DNA of 15,875 bases from Clostridia bacterium. Lineage in GTDB: Bacteria; Bacillota; Dehalobacteriia; UBA4068. Shown here piece after piece: positions 7,901 through 14,474 of this stretch. The stretch lies in contig JAAYYR010000101.1 of assembly GCA_012515255.1 (NCBI GenBank), positions 1 through 15,875 of the forward strand, given 5' to 3'. A program made the position numbers and the translations under genes. Positions within the stretch are counted from its first letter, which is position 1. The number at the start of each line of letters is the position of its first letter. The notes beneath the pieces were generated by a model, which was not told where the DNA came from, did no database searches, and saw only the letters and a program-made list of their open reading frames with translations.

Positions 7901-8382
7901 TAAGCGTCGGCCAGCTCGGCCACACCGCTTTGCGGCTCGGCATAAGCGCATTCGAGTATTTCGAGCAAAATCTCATTTTCCAGCAAAGCGATCTCCGCCT
8001 CATCAGCCACCCGGAAGCCGGCGTCGAGACCCACCCGGTAATAATGCCGCCGAATTAAATCAAGGCAAAAAGAATGGATGGTGCTGATCTGCGCCTGAGG
8101 CAGCAGACTCAGCTGCTCGCGCAGATGGCGATTATCCGCCTCGCTCTCGGCCAGAGCGGAGATGGCGCGATCCAGCTTCTCGCGCATTTCCGCGGCTGCG
8201 GCGCTCGTAAAGGTGAGCGCCAGTACGCGCTCGATATTACCGCCCTGCCGCAGATATTGCAAAATGCGCTGTACCAGCACTGTGGTCTTGCCGCTGCCCG
8301 CGCCGGCCGCCACCAGCAAGTTTTCGCCCCGGGTTCTGATCGCGGCCAGCTGCTTCGGGGAAAACAGCATATCTTTAGTCAT
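4924..8382 (-). CDS. addA: AddA, helicase-nuclease subunit A (double-strand break repair)
   Basis: The 1152-residue AddA subunit, a 3'-5' SF1 helicase with a C-terminal RecB-type nuclease that works with AddB to unwind and resect DNA ends and load RecA. Helicase motifs in order: Q-motif region FSPKQLAAI (7-15), Walker A AAGAGSGKTT (25-34), Walker B IDEYQD (381-386), motif III GDVKQSIYRFR (408-418), motif V MSIHKSKGLEFPVV (746-759) and motif VI VALTRAKERL (824-833). The nuclease domain keeps H1000, D1086, D1099 and K1101 (LLDYKTGG), so cleavage should be intact. The start at 8382 is chosen because it overlaps the addB stop and gives a normal N-terminus; a longer frame to 8553 would only add basic sequence encoded within addB. 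An AGGGG sits just upstream inside addB. Length is slightly under the usual 1200 or so. Confidence 0.97.
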   Translation of the reverse strand: MTKDMLFSPKQLAAIRTRGENLLVAAGAGSGKTTVLVQRILQYLRQGGNIERVLALTFTSAAAAEMREKLDRAISALAESEADNRHLREQLSLLPQAQISTIHSFCLDLIRRHYYRVGLDAGFRVADEAEIALLENEILLEILECAYAEPQSGVAELADAYGGNRDDSGLIEVMLSLHRFCRSRPRSLEWLKQACSVFEIEKLEQYPFAAAVRQRINTSLRRALQRLQKAAELAADLCKWRAVIDEDAAVIARAAAAADVAGQIDALREISFGRLVALKDADPVEKEQVKKERDAAKELVKTLQEKYAAQDSAGQLRDLRALYQPLQTLYRLVERFEKELMAAKRRRGWVDFADMEHLALSLLEEEEFSAELARGFDEILIDEYQDVNEVQEAILRLLSRGDNFFAVGDVKQSIYRFRLAEPRLFLDKYHNYGARQGGSRIDLNCNYRSTPAVIDAVNFLFRQLMRADTAEIEYDGAAELKSAGDSGGTTPVAPEFYLIDLGDRGEPSQDGEEPLTAMEAEARLIARRMRELHAEGYAYHDMAVLLRNFRGQEQVLAAELARANIPALSEGEQGFLATPEVSLILSALRVIDNPRQDIPLAAVLRSPLGGFSPEELVELRFQQRQEDLYAALIAMAAGESALAAKCGDFLSRLAQWRAVAGEGTVSQLLSRLYGENGYYQFVGALSGGALRQANLQLLLQEAYAYERGEYAGLFRFIRLLSCREERRLRSRAARPPGERQDAVRVMSIHKSKGLEFPVVFIAGLAGQFNFMDERRDIIWERDSGLGPLLAERDKGRKYPTLAHTAVADRLRELAIAEEMRIYYVALTRAKERLILSAAARNLSSRPAKWAEAGDGAQLDGAYVLAARTPLDWLAAALLRHHDAVAWRQRLAEAEQPRLLPADGAWRIAWLSERELRRPPAAAQSNAWTADAKAEVPPPIRRALTFRYPGLEHAAYPAKWTVTALTRLAAPDEPGELAPYAWEPEAATGADERAARGIAYHRLLEKLSFELLGAGDDLRGELRRLLDKGLLQPQQARLIDTDRVARFLESDLGRRLRAADQVERELEFTMLDQTDFGERIMVQGMLDAAFREEQGWVLLDYKTGGRGKSDDQLRELYGPQLKLYSQALRRLLGGPVAESWLVMLDLARFIALD

Positions 8383-11300
8383 AGCAGCCCCTACCCTTCT
8401 CGTCCGCTTCTTCCGGCTCATCCTGCGACGCCCCCGCTTGGGACGCGCGCTCTTTGCGGCGCGGCTGAACCAGTTCGCGGTCAAAGCCGCATACAGCGGC
8501 GAACTCGCAAAATTCACAGGCGTCAAAGCCCAGATCGCGCAGGGGCGAAACATGAATCATCCCGGCAAAAAGCTGCTCCGCCGTATCGCGCAGCACCGTA
8601 TATACACGCTCTTGCAGCGCTTGTAATTGTTCACTGCTCAGGCCCGCCGGCAGAACATGGATGCCTTTTTGCGAAAGACCCGCCGGAATCAGCCGTGATT
8701 TACCGCTGATCTCGCGGTCGGCAAGGCGGATCGCCCGCTCATCGCGCACCGTCAGCCCTGAAAGCTGCAGGCCGCTTCGTTTTTCCGCCCCGCTCCGCGG
8801 CCCGGGAGTCAGATTATCGCTCACCCGGGAATAATACAGTCCCGCGGCCAGCGGTTCCGCCGCGGAAAAAAGCCCGGCATTTGCTAATACTACCTGCAGA
8901 TACAACAGCAATTGCAGCCGCAGCCCGGCGTAAATATCCTCCGGCTTCAAGTTGAGGGCGCCGCTTTTATAATCAACAACGCGGAAATAGGCCTTATTCT
9001 GCTCTGTATCAAGCGCCATATCCACCCGGTCGATGCGGCCTGAAAGCTCCAGCGCACGACCCTGCCCCAGCTCAATACGAAACGCGGGCAGGCTGCCTGG
9101 CTCGCCGCTGCCAAAGGGCAGCTCCCAGGCCACTGGGATGAATTCGCCGGCCCGGGTATGCTCGGCCAGCATCAATACTGCAAAAATCAGCGTATTGCGG
9201 ATACGCCGCGCCAAATACTGATAGCGGGCCGAGGAGCGCAGGATACCGGCCAGCAGCCGCGGCAAATGCTTCTCCAGCGCCTCGTCCACCAAGGCGGCGG
9301 CAATCTGCTCGTCGATGGCGGGCCAGGAAAGCCCCTGGTCCCGCACCAGATCGCCCACTTCCGCCAGCACTTCATGAATGAGCTGACCGCGCGAAGCAGG
9401 ATCAAGCTCATAAAGCCGCCTTGGCTTTAGCTTCAAGCCATAGCCGGCAAAATAAGAAAAGGGGCAGAGCCGGAAACGCTCCAGCCGCGAGACGCTGCTG
9501 CGTAAGGTCTGCCCATACAGCCGTGATAGCCGATTCTCGCTGATGCGGCGAACAGGCTGATAGCCAAGGCCGTTTTGCATCTGAGCCAAGGCCTGTTGAT
9601 AACGCGGTTCAGCCGCATAATAAGCATAAACCGCCTGCCAAAAATCCTCTGTAATCCGCCCCTCGCCCGCGGCGCTTAATTGGCCCGCCATGCGCGCCAA
9701 ATCCAGTTCGCCGCCGACGAGAAGATCAGCGGTCAGCGGCTCATAAGGCTCTGTTTGCAATGCCGGGAACAGGCTCTTTATCCGGCGCAGTAAGGGCGAT
9801 GGCTTCAGGGGCTGTCCCTGACTGTCCTCGCCGACAAAACTTAAATACAACTGCCCGCAGGCGCGGGTCAAGGCGATATAGCACAGATAATCTTCCGCAA
9901 ACTGACGCTGCAGCGTATCCGGCGCGAGAGCAGCGCCACAACTGCGCAGCTGGCGCCGATCCTCGTCGCTGAACAGGCCGTCTAGCACTACCTTGCGCGG
10001 CAGTATCCCCTCGTTGACGGTCGGCACAAAAGCTGCTTTAATGCGCGGGCTGCGGCTGCGCTCTAAAGAGGAGACAAAAACCTGATCAATGCCGGGGGGG
10101 ATGGTGGAAACCGTCAGACCCGCAAGCGCCGCGTCATATAACTTGAGCAATTGGCTGAGCGTGAAAGTCTGCTCGCCCAGCAATTCCCCTGCCTCGCGCA
10201 AAAAATCCGTGAGCTTATCCCAAGCTTGATTATGCTGCTCGGCATCCTCGGCGCGCCCCTGCTGCCGCGCCTGCTCCGCCAATTGCCTTAAAGCCTCGCG
10301 CACCTGCAGGCGCTCCAGTACCGCAAGCAGGATCCGGTTCAGCTCACGGCTGCTTAATTGCCGCGGCAGGCGGCGCAGCTCGTCCAGCAGCGGCCCACAA
10401 GCGCGTTGCCGCAAATTATCCATATACGCCGCCAGCTCCGGTTCCTCATCCGGCAATAAAGGAAAATCCCAGGGCCTTTCGCTAAGCCAATGCCAAAAGC
10501 GCAGGCCATGAGCCAGCGCATAATTATCCAGGCTGTCTTTTTCCTCCGCGGCGAGCGGAATAAGGATATTTTTGCAAAAGCGCATTATGCGCTCATAAGT
10601 CGGGCGGTAGGCCATCGTTTCCAGGGCTGAGCGCAGCAGCTCAAACAGCGGATGGCATAGCAGCGGCTTTTTGCTGTCGACAAAAAAGGGTATGCCAAGC
10701 CCGTCGAAAACCTCTGTAAGCAACTGCTCATAGGGCGCGGTATCGCGGGTGATAATGCTGATATCGCGATAACGCAGGCCCTGCTCGCGCGTGAGGCGGA
10801 TGATGCGGCGGCCGATGCCCTCAAGCTCGGCGCGCATATCCTCGGCCCGGCCGAGGAATATATGCTGCGGTTGCTGTGGCAAAGGCTGACGCCGCCGGCC
10901 GGCCAAAGACGCCTCCAGCGCCGCCAGCTCCGGGTTTTCGGCAAAGCGGCCATGTTCGCCGCTGAGCAAAACAGGCGGCTCAAGCGCCGCGCCCCTTGTC
11001 TCCGCCAACCGGCACAGCCTTTGCCAGACAGCCAGCGGCTGCGCGAAAACATGGTTGGCGAGAGGCGGCCCGTCGAGCAAAGCCGGGTCGATGGGCAGGG
11101 CGATGGTGATGCGCGCATCAGTGGCGAAAAAGGCCGCCAGCACCTGTTCCTCCGCTGGGGTGAAGTCGGCATAGCCGTCCAAATAGATCGCCGCTTCCGC
11201 CAGATAGCCCGCTTTGATCCGCCCGGCCAGATAAGCCATGTTTGCGGCATAACCGGCATAGCCCTCAGCCGCGCCGGCCGCATAATCGCGATAAAGCAAT

Positions 11301-11794
11301 GCCGTCTCACGCAGCCGCTGTACCTGGCGGGTCTCGCCTGATTGTAGCGCCAGACGCTCTACCGCCGCTGCCAAGTCATCCGGGGCGACGCCGTAATTAG
11401 CCAGCTCCTCCGCTGCTTTAACGAGATAGGCGGATAAACCGGCGCCGCCGGCCGCGCCGCCGTATATATGTAGCCGCTCTTTGGCTTCGCTGAGCACCCG
11501 CCCCGCCAAAAGCAATTTTCCGGCCTCGGAAAGCTGGGGCGCCGGCTCCATGCCCTGCTCTTTCATGGCATAAACAACCAGCCGGGCAAAACTGCAGACC
11601 TTGGCCCGGCAAAAGCCGCCTGCCTCGGACGCTTCCGCCAGCAGGCGCTCATGAATGAAAGTGGCCTGCTGCGGCACTAATAAATATGCCGGCCGCCGCT
11701 CCTGCCGCGGCCGACGTTCGCCGCGGGCGATCTCATCAATCAAATATTGGGTTTTGCCGCCCCCGGCCGGGGCGAGCACAAAACGTACCGGCAT
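8375..11794 (-). CDS. addB: AddB, helicase-nuclease subunit B with Fe-S nuclease domain
   Basis: The 1139-residue AddB partner of AddA; it contributes a second nuclease and the region that recognises Chi-like sites in known relatives. It opens with a Walker A variant APAGGGKT (8-15). The nuclease motif VVDYKSG has D941 and K943. The four iron-sulfur cysteines are present: C777 in RLCPFSYF, then C1093, C1096 and C1102, with the C-x2-C-x5-C spacing of Bacillus subtilis AddB. This sets it apart from RexB or plain UvrD-like proteins. Start: ATG 11794 is preferred because GAGGT at 11801-11805 is 6 bases away, while ATG 11800 (two residues longer) is too close to it. Its stop overlaps the addA start by 8 bases (8375-8382). 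It is preceded by a 273-base gap. Confidence 0.96.
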   Translation of the reverse strand: MPVRFVLAPAGGGKTQYLIDEIARGERRPRQERRPAYLLVPQQATFIHERLLAEASEAGGFCRAKVCSFARLVVYAMKEQGMEPAPQLSEAGKLLLAGRVLSEAKERLHIYGGAAGGAGLSAYLVKAAEELANYGVAPDDLAAAVERLALQSGETRQVQRLRETALLYRDYAAGAAEGYAGYAANMAYLAGRIKAGYLAEAAIYLDGYADFTPAEEQVLAAFFATDARITIALPIDPALLDGPPLANHVFAQPLAVWQRLCRLAETRGAALEPPVLLSGEHGRFAENPELAALEASLAGRRRQPLPQQPQHIFLGRAEDMRAELEGIGRRIIRLTREQGLRYRDISIITRDTAPYEQLLTEVFDGLGIPFFVDSKKPLLCHPLFELLRSALETMAYRPTYERIMRFCKNILIPLAAEEKDSLDNYALAHGLRFWHWLSERPWDFPLLPDEEPELAAYMDNLRQRACGPLLDELRRLPRQLSSRELNRILLAVLERLQVREALRQLAEQARQQGRAEDAEQHNQAWDKLTDFLREAGELLGEQTFTLSQLLKLYDAALAGLTVSTIPPGIDQVFVSSLERSRSPRIKAAFVPTVNEGILPRKVVLDGLFSDEDRRQLRSCGAALAPDTLQRQFAEDYLCYIALTRACGQLYLSFVGEDSQGQPLKPSPLLRRIKSLFPALQTEPYEPLTADLLVGGELDLARMAGQLSAAGEGRITEDFWQAVYAYYAAEPRYQQALAQMQNGLGYQPVRRISENRLSRLYGQTLRSSVSRLERFRLCPFSYFAGYGLKLKPRRLYELDPASRGQLIHEVLAEVGDLVRDQGLSWPAIDEQIAAALVDEALEKHLPRLLAGILRSSARYQYLARRIRNTLIFAVLMLAEHTRAGEFIPVAWELPFGSGEPGSLPAFRIELGQGRALELSGRIDRVDMALDTEQNKAYFRVVDYKSGALNLKPEDIYAGLRLQLLLYLQVVLANAGLFSAAEPLAAGLYYSRVSDNLTPGPRSGAEKRSGLQLSGLTVRDERAIRLADREISGKSRLIPAGLSQKGIHVLPAGLSSEQLQALQERVYTVLRDTAEQLFAGMIHVSPLRDLGFDACEFCEFAAVCGFDRELVQPRRKERASQAGASQDEPEEADEKGRGCYD

Positions 11795-11842
11795 ACGCAT
11801 ACCTCAAATTTTGGTCAAGCCACCTGAAAATTACGCGTCCGT

Positions 11843-11866
11843 CCCGCTTATTTCGCAACAAGCGGG
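11843..11866 (-). other. small hairpin in the addB leader
   Basis: CCCGCTT (11843-11849) and AAGCGGG (11860-11866) form a 7-bp stem with a 10-base loop, ending about 50 bases before the addB start. There is no U-run after it on the minus strand. It could be a leader structure or chance. Confidence 0.35.
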
Positions 11867-11963
11867 CTTGGGGCTATAGAGCATATCATTCGGCTGATCT
11901 TGGCGGCGCATTACCGCATGGTCGGGCAATACGCAGCTAAGTAATTTTGGCTATTGGAAAATC

Positions 11964-12056
11964 CGCCGCCCATATCCTTTGCAGCCGTTGCGAAACCCTG
12001 CTATTCCGGCCCGACAACTGCGCAGCCTGTTTAAGGGCGGCTATCGCCGCCCATAT
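11964..12056. repeat. 12-bp direct repeat flanking the mutS2-addB gap
   Basis: CGCCGCCCATAT occurs at 11964-11975 and again at 12045-12056, 81 bases apart. The right copy forms one arm of the post-mutS2 hairpin, so the left copy could pair with the same partner strand as an alternative. Significance is uncertain. Confidence 0.45.
12035..12052 (-). terminator. weak terminator-like hairpin after mutS2
   Basis: GGGCGGC (12035-12041) pairs with GCCGCCC (12046-12052) around a 4-base loop, 15 bases past the mutS2 stop. On the minus strand it is followed only by TTAAAC, not a proper U-run, so it may be a weak terminator or an RNA 3'-end stabiliser. Confidence 0.4.
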
Positions 12057-12067
12057 GGCAAGCGGAT

Positions 12068-14437
12068 TTATAGATCCAGATCCACCACTGTGACGCCAAG
12101 GCCGCCTTCATTGCTTGCGGCATTATGAAAGCTTTTCACCAGACGATGCCCGCGCAAATAATTCTGGACGAAGCTGCGCAGCGCGCCTGTGCCGCGGCCA
12201 TGGTTAATCTCGACTGTTTTTAATCCGGCGATAAAAGCGTCGTCAATATATTTATCAAGAACAGGCAGGGCTTCCATAGTATCCAGGCCATGCAAATCAA
12301 GATACGGCATAATGCTTGACGCCTTGCGCATAGCAATACCGCCGGCGCCGGAGGATTTGTTACGGCCGCTCTTTTTTGGCTTTTCCTCGGCTGCCAGCCG
12401 CAGCTCGGCGAGCTTGGCTTTGAGCTTGATTACGCCGACCTGGACAAAAACATCGCCATCCGCGTCCGGCGTTGACACCACATAGCCGTATTGATTGAGC
12501 CGCGGCAAATGGACATAATCACCACTCTGCAGGCTATCCGGCGCCTGGCCGGCAAATACCGGCTCGGGGATTTCCTCCGCCAGCTGCTGCTGCCAGCTTT
12601 TGAGCTTCTTTTGCGCTTCCTGCCAGGCCTTATGATTGAGCTTCTTTTCCTCGGCCGCTTTTTGCTGCTCCGCGAGCAGGGCTTTGCATTCGGCGCGCAC
12701 CTGCTCGACAATTTTCTGCGCTTCGAGATTAGCGCCGCGGATAATCTCGCTCTTTTCCGCTTCCAGCTTTTGCGTTTCGCGGCGCAAATATTGCTCCTTG
12801 CTTTGCGCGAAAATCGCCGCCTTCTCCACTTTTTCCCGCTGCGCCGTCAAATCGCGCCGCGCATCCTCCAGATTGGCCAGCATCGCCGCGACAGCCGCGT
12901 CTTCGCTCGACAGCCCGGCCTCGGCGGCCTTGATGACCGGCTCCGGCAAACCGAGGCGGCGGCTGATCTCAAAGGCATTGCTTTTGCCCGGCGCGCCCAT
13001 AATCAGGCGGTAAGTGGGCGATAAGGTCGCCAGATCAAACTCCATGCTCGCATTAATGAAGCCCGGATTATTATAGGCGAAGGCCTTTAATTCGCTATAA
13101 TGCGTGGTTGCGACGACGCGGGCCCCGGCGTTTTTCAGATATTCGAGTATAGCCATAGCCAGAGCCGCGCCCTCTGTGGGGTCGGTACCGGCGCCCAACT
13201 CATCAAGCAGCACCAGGCTGCGCGGGCCGGCTTGCCCCAGGATGATCACGATATTGCTCATATGCGAGCTGAAGGTGGAAAGGCTTTGCTCGATGCTCTG
13301 CTCATCGCCGATATCGGCCCATACGGCATTATAGCAGCCTATTTCGCTGCCGCCCTCCGCCGGTATATGCAGGCCGGATAAAGCCATGCACGTGAGCAGG
13401 CCGATCGTTTTTAAGGTCACGGTTTTGCCGCCGGTATTGGGGCCGGTGATCACCATGGCGCTCGTATTGCGCTCCAGGCGCACCTCGATCGGCACTACCT
13501 GATGAGCCGGGATCAGCGGATGGCGGGCGGCGAGCAGCCGGAAATTACCGTTGGCGTCAATCCGCGGCGCAATGCCGTCCAATTCATAGCTATAGCTGCC
13601 CTTGGCAAAGATAAAATCGAGGCGTGCCAATATTTCCAGATTGGCTTGCAGTTCCGCCAGAAAGCCCGCGGCGACTAAAGATAAGGCGCGCAGAATAGCG
13701 GCGATTTCTTCTTCTTCCTCGCGCCGCAGCACGGAAAGCTCATTATTCAGCTCCAGCACTGCCAGCGGCTCGATGAACAGGGTAGCGCCGGAGCTGCTGA
13801 TATCATGGGCCACGCCGGCAATCTGCCCCCGGTATTCCTGGCGCACCGGCACCACATAGCGGTTGTCGCGGATAGTGACGATGGGGTCTTGCAGGTATTT
13901 GGCGGTATTGGGGTTTTTGATCAGGCTATCGAGCCGCTCCTTGATCCGTTCCGATTTATCGCGGTTTTTGCGGCGAATACCGGCCAGACGCTCGGATGCG
14001 CCGTCATTAATGCCTAAATCCGCGCCGATGGCTTTTTCCACCGCGCTTTCGATGGTTTTGATGATGGTAAGCGATTTGCCCAAGCCTTGCATGGTCGGGT
14101 GGCCGCCCTTAAGCTCGCTGAAAAATGCTTTAGCCAGGCGCGCCGAGCGACAGATAGCCGCCAGATTGACCAAAGCTTCCGGCTCCAGCACGCCGCCTAT
14201 TTCCAGATGGCGCAGGCTGGGCCGGATATCCCATAAACCGCCCAAGCTAAATGTGGGGTGCAGACGCAAAATCTGCCGCGCTTCCTCAGTTTCCGCCAGC
14301 AAGCCGGCGGCATAAGCGGCGTCGCCGGTCGGCTGCAGCGCCTGCGCCTGCTCGCGGCTGACGGCGAAACGGCAATAGCCCGCCACCTTGGCAATAATCT
14401 TATCATATTCCAATTTCTTTAGTGATTTTTGATCCAT
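12068..14437 (-). CDS. mutS2: MutS2, Smr-domain ATPase (ribosome rescue / anti-recombination)
   Basis: A 789-residue MutS2, close to the family's usual 780-790. It lacks the MutS mismatch-recognition domain and begins at once with core and lever sequence (KKLEYDKIIAKVAGY). Walker A is GPNTGGKT (332-339, K338) and Walker B is LVLLDELGAGTDP (D412, E413). A long Ala/Glu/Lys-rich coiled coil follows at about 500-640, then a KOW-like segment (SGDYVHLPRLNQYGYVV). The C-terminal Smr nuclease-type domain (about 712-789) has LDLHG with H716 and HGRGTG. In Bacillus subtilis, MutS2 is reported to act on collided ribosomes; in Helicobacter it suppresses recombination. The start ATG 14437 has GGGG 7 bases upstream; an in-frame ATG at 14458 would add seven residues. 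It lies 37 bases after the U32 gene and is probably cotranscribed with it. Confidence 0.97.
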   Translation of the reverse strand: MDQKSLKKLEYDKIIAKVAGYCRFAVSREQAQALQPTGDAAYAAGLLAETEEARQILRLHPTFSLGGLWDIRPSLRHLEIGGVLEPEALVNLAAICRSARLAKAFFSELKGGHPTMQGLGKSLTIIKTIESAVEKAIGADLGINDGASERLAGIRRKNRDKSERIKERLDSLIKNPNTAKYLQDPIVTIRDNRYVVPVRQEYRGQIAGVAHDISSSGATLFIEPLAVLELNNELSVLRREEEEEIAAILRALSLVAAGFLAELQANLEILARLDFIFAKGSYSYELDGIAPRIDANGNFRLLAARHPLIPAHQVVPIEVRLERNTSAMVITGPNTGGKTVTLKTIGLLTCMALSGLHIPAEGGSEIGCYNAVWADIGDEQSIEQSLSTFSSHMSNIVIILGQAGPRSLVLLDELGAGTDPTEGAALAMAILEYLKNAGARVVATTHYSELKAFAYNNPGFINASMEFDLATLSPTYRLIMGAPGKSNAFEISRRLGLPEPVIKAAEAGLSSEDAAVAAMLANLEDARRDLTAQREKVEKAAIFAQSKEQYLRRETQKLEAEKSEIIRGANLEAQKIVEQVRAECKALLAEQQKAAEEKKLNHKAWQEAQKKLKSWQQQLAEEIPEPVFAGQAPDSLQSGDYVHLPRLNQYGYVVSTPDADGDVFVQVGVIKLKAKLAELRLAAEEKPKKSGRNKSSGAGGIAMRKASSIMPYLDLHGLDTMEALPVLDKYIDDAFIAGLKTVEINHGRGTGALRSFVQNYLRGHRLVKSFHNAASNEGGLGVTVVDLDL

Positions 14438-14474
14438 ATGACTGCCCCAATATGGCATCTTGCATTATGGCGGG

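Larger units (their letters stand above)
11795..12067. other. non-coding gap between mutS2 and addB
   Basis: This 273-base stretch lies upstream of addB and downstream of mutS2, both on the minus strand. I see no credible gene: the frames are short and lack spaced ribosome binding sites. It holds a short GC hairpin after mutS2, a 12-bp direct repeat and a 7-bp hairpin near addB. No minus-strand promoter with both elements at proper spacing was found, so whether addBA has its own start or depends on read-through from mutS2 is open. Confidence 0.6.

Noticed and set aside
8383..8553. 57-residue N-terminal extension of AddA
   Set aside because: It is very basic sequence encoded in another frame of addB. 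The conserved AddA N-terminus begins just after ATG 8382, which has its own ribosome binding site.
7075..8709. Several long plus-strand frames opposite addA and the end of addB (for example 7075-7674 and 8074-8709)
   Set aside because: They are antisense to AddA/AddB, whose motifs run through the entire region. Composition is typical of shadow frames in GC-rich genes and no start has a convincing ribosome binding site.
10862..11341. Plus-strand frame of 159 codons opposite addB
   Set aside because: It is Arg/Gln/Leu-rich shadow sequence with no domain, and AddB coding on the other strand is certain.
11910..11980. A 20-codon leader peptide on the minus strand (starting near 11974) before addB
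   Set aside because: The AAAGGA motif is only one base from the ATG, too close to serve as a ribosome binding site, and the peptide shows no run of regulatory codons.
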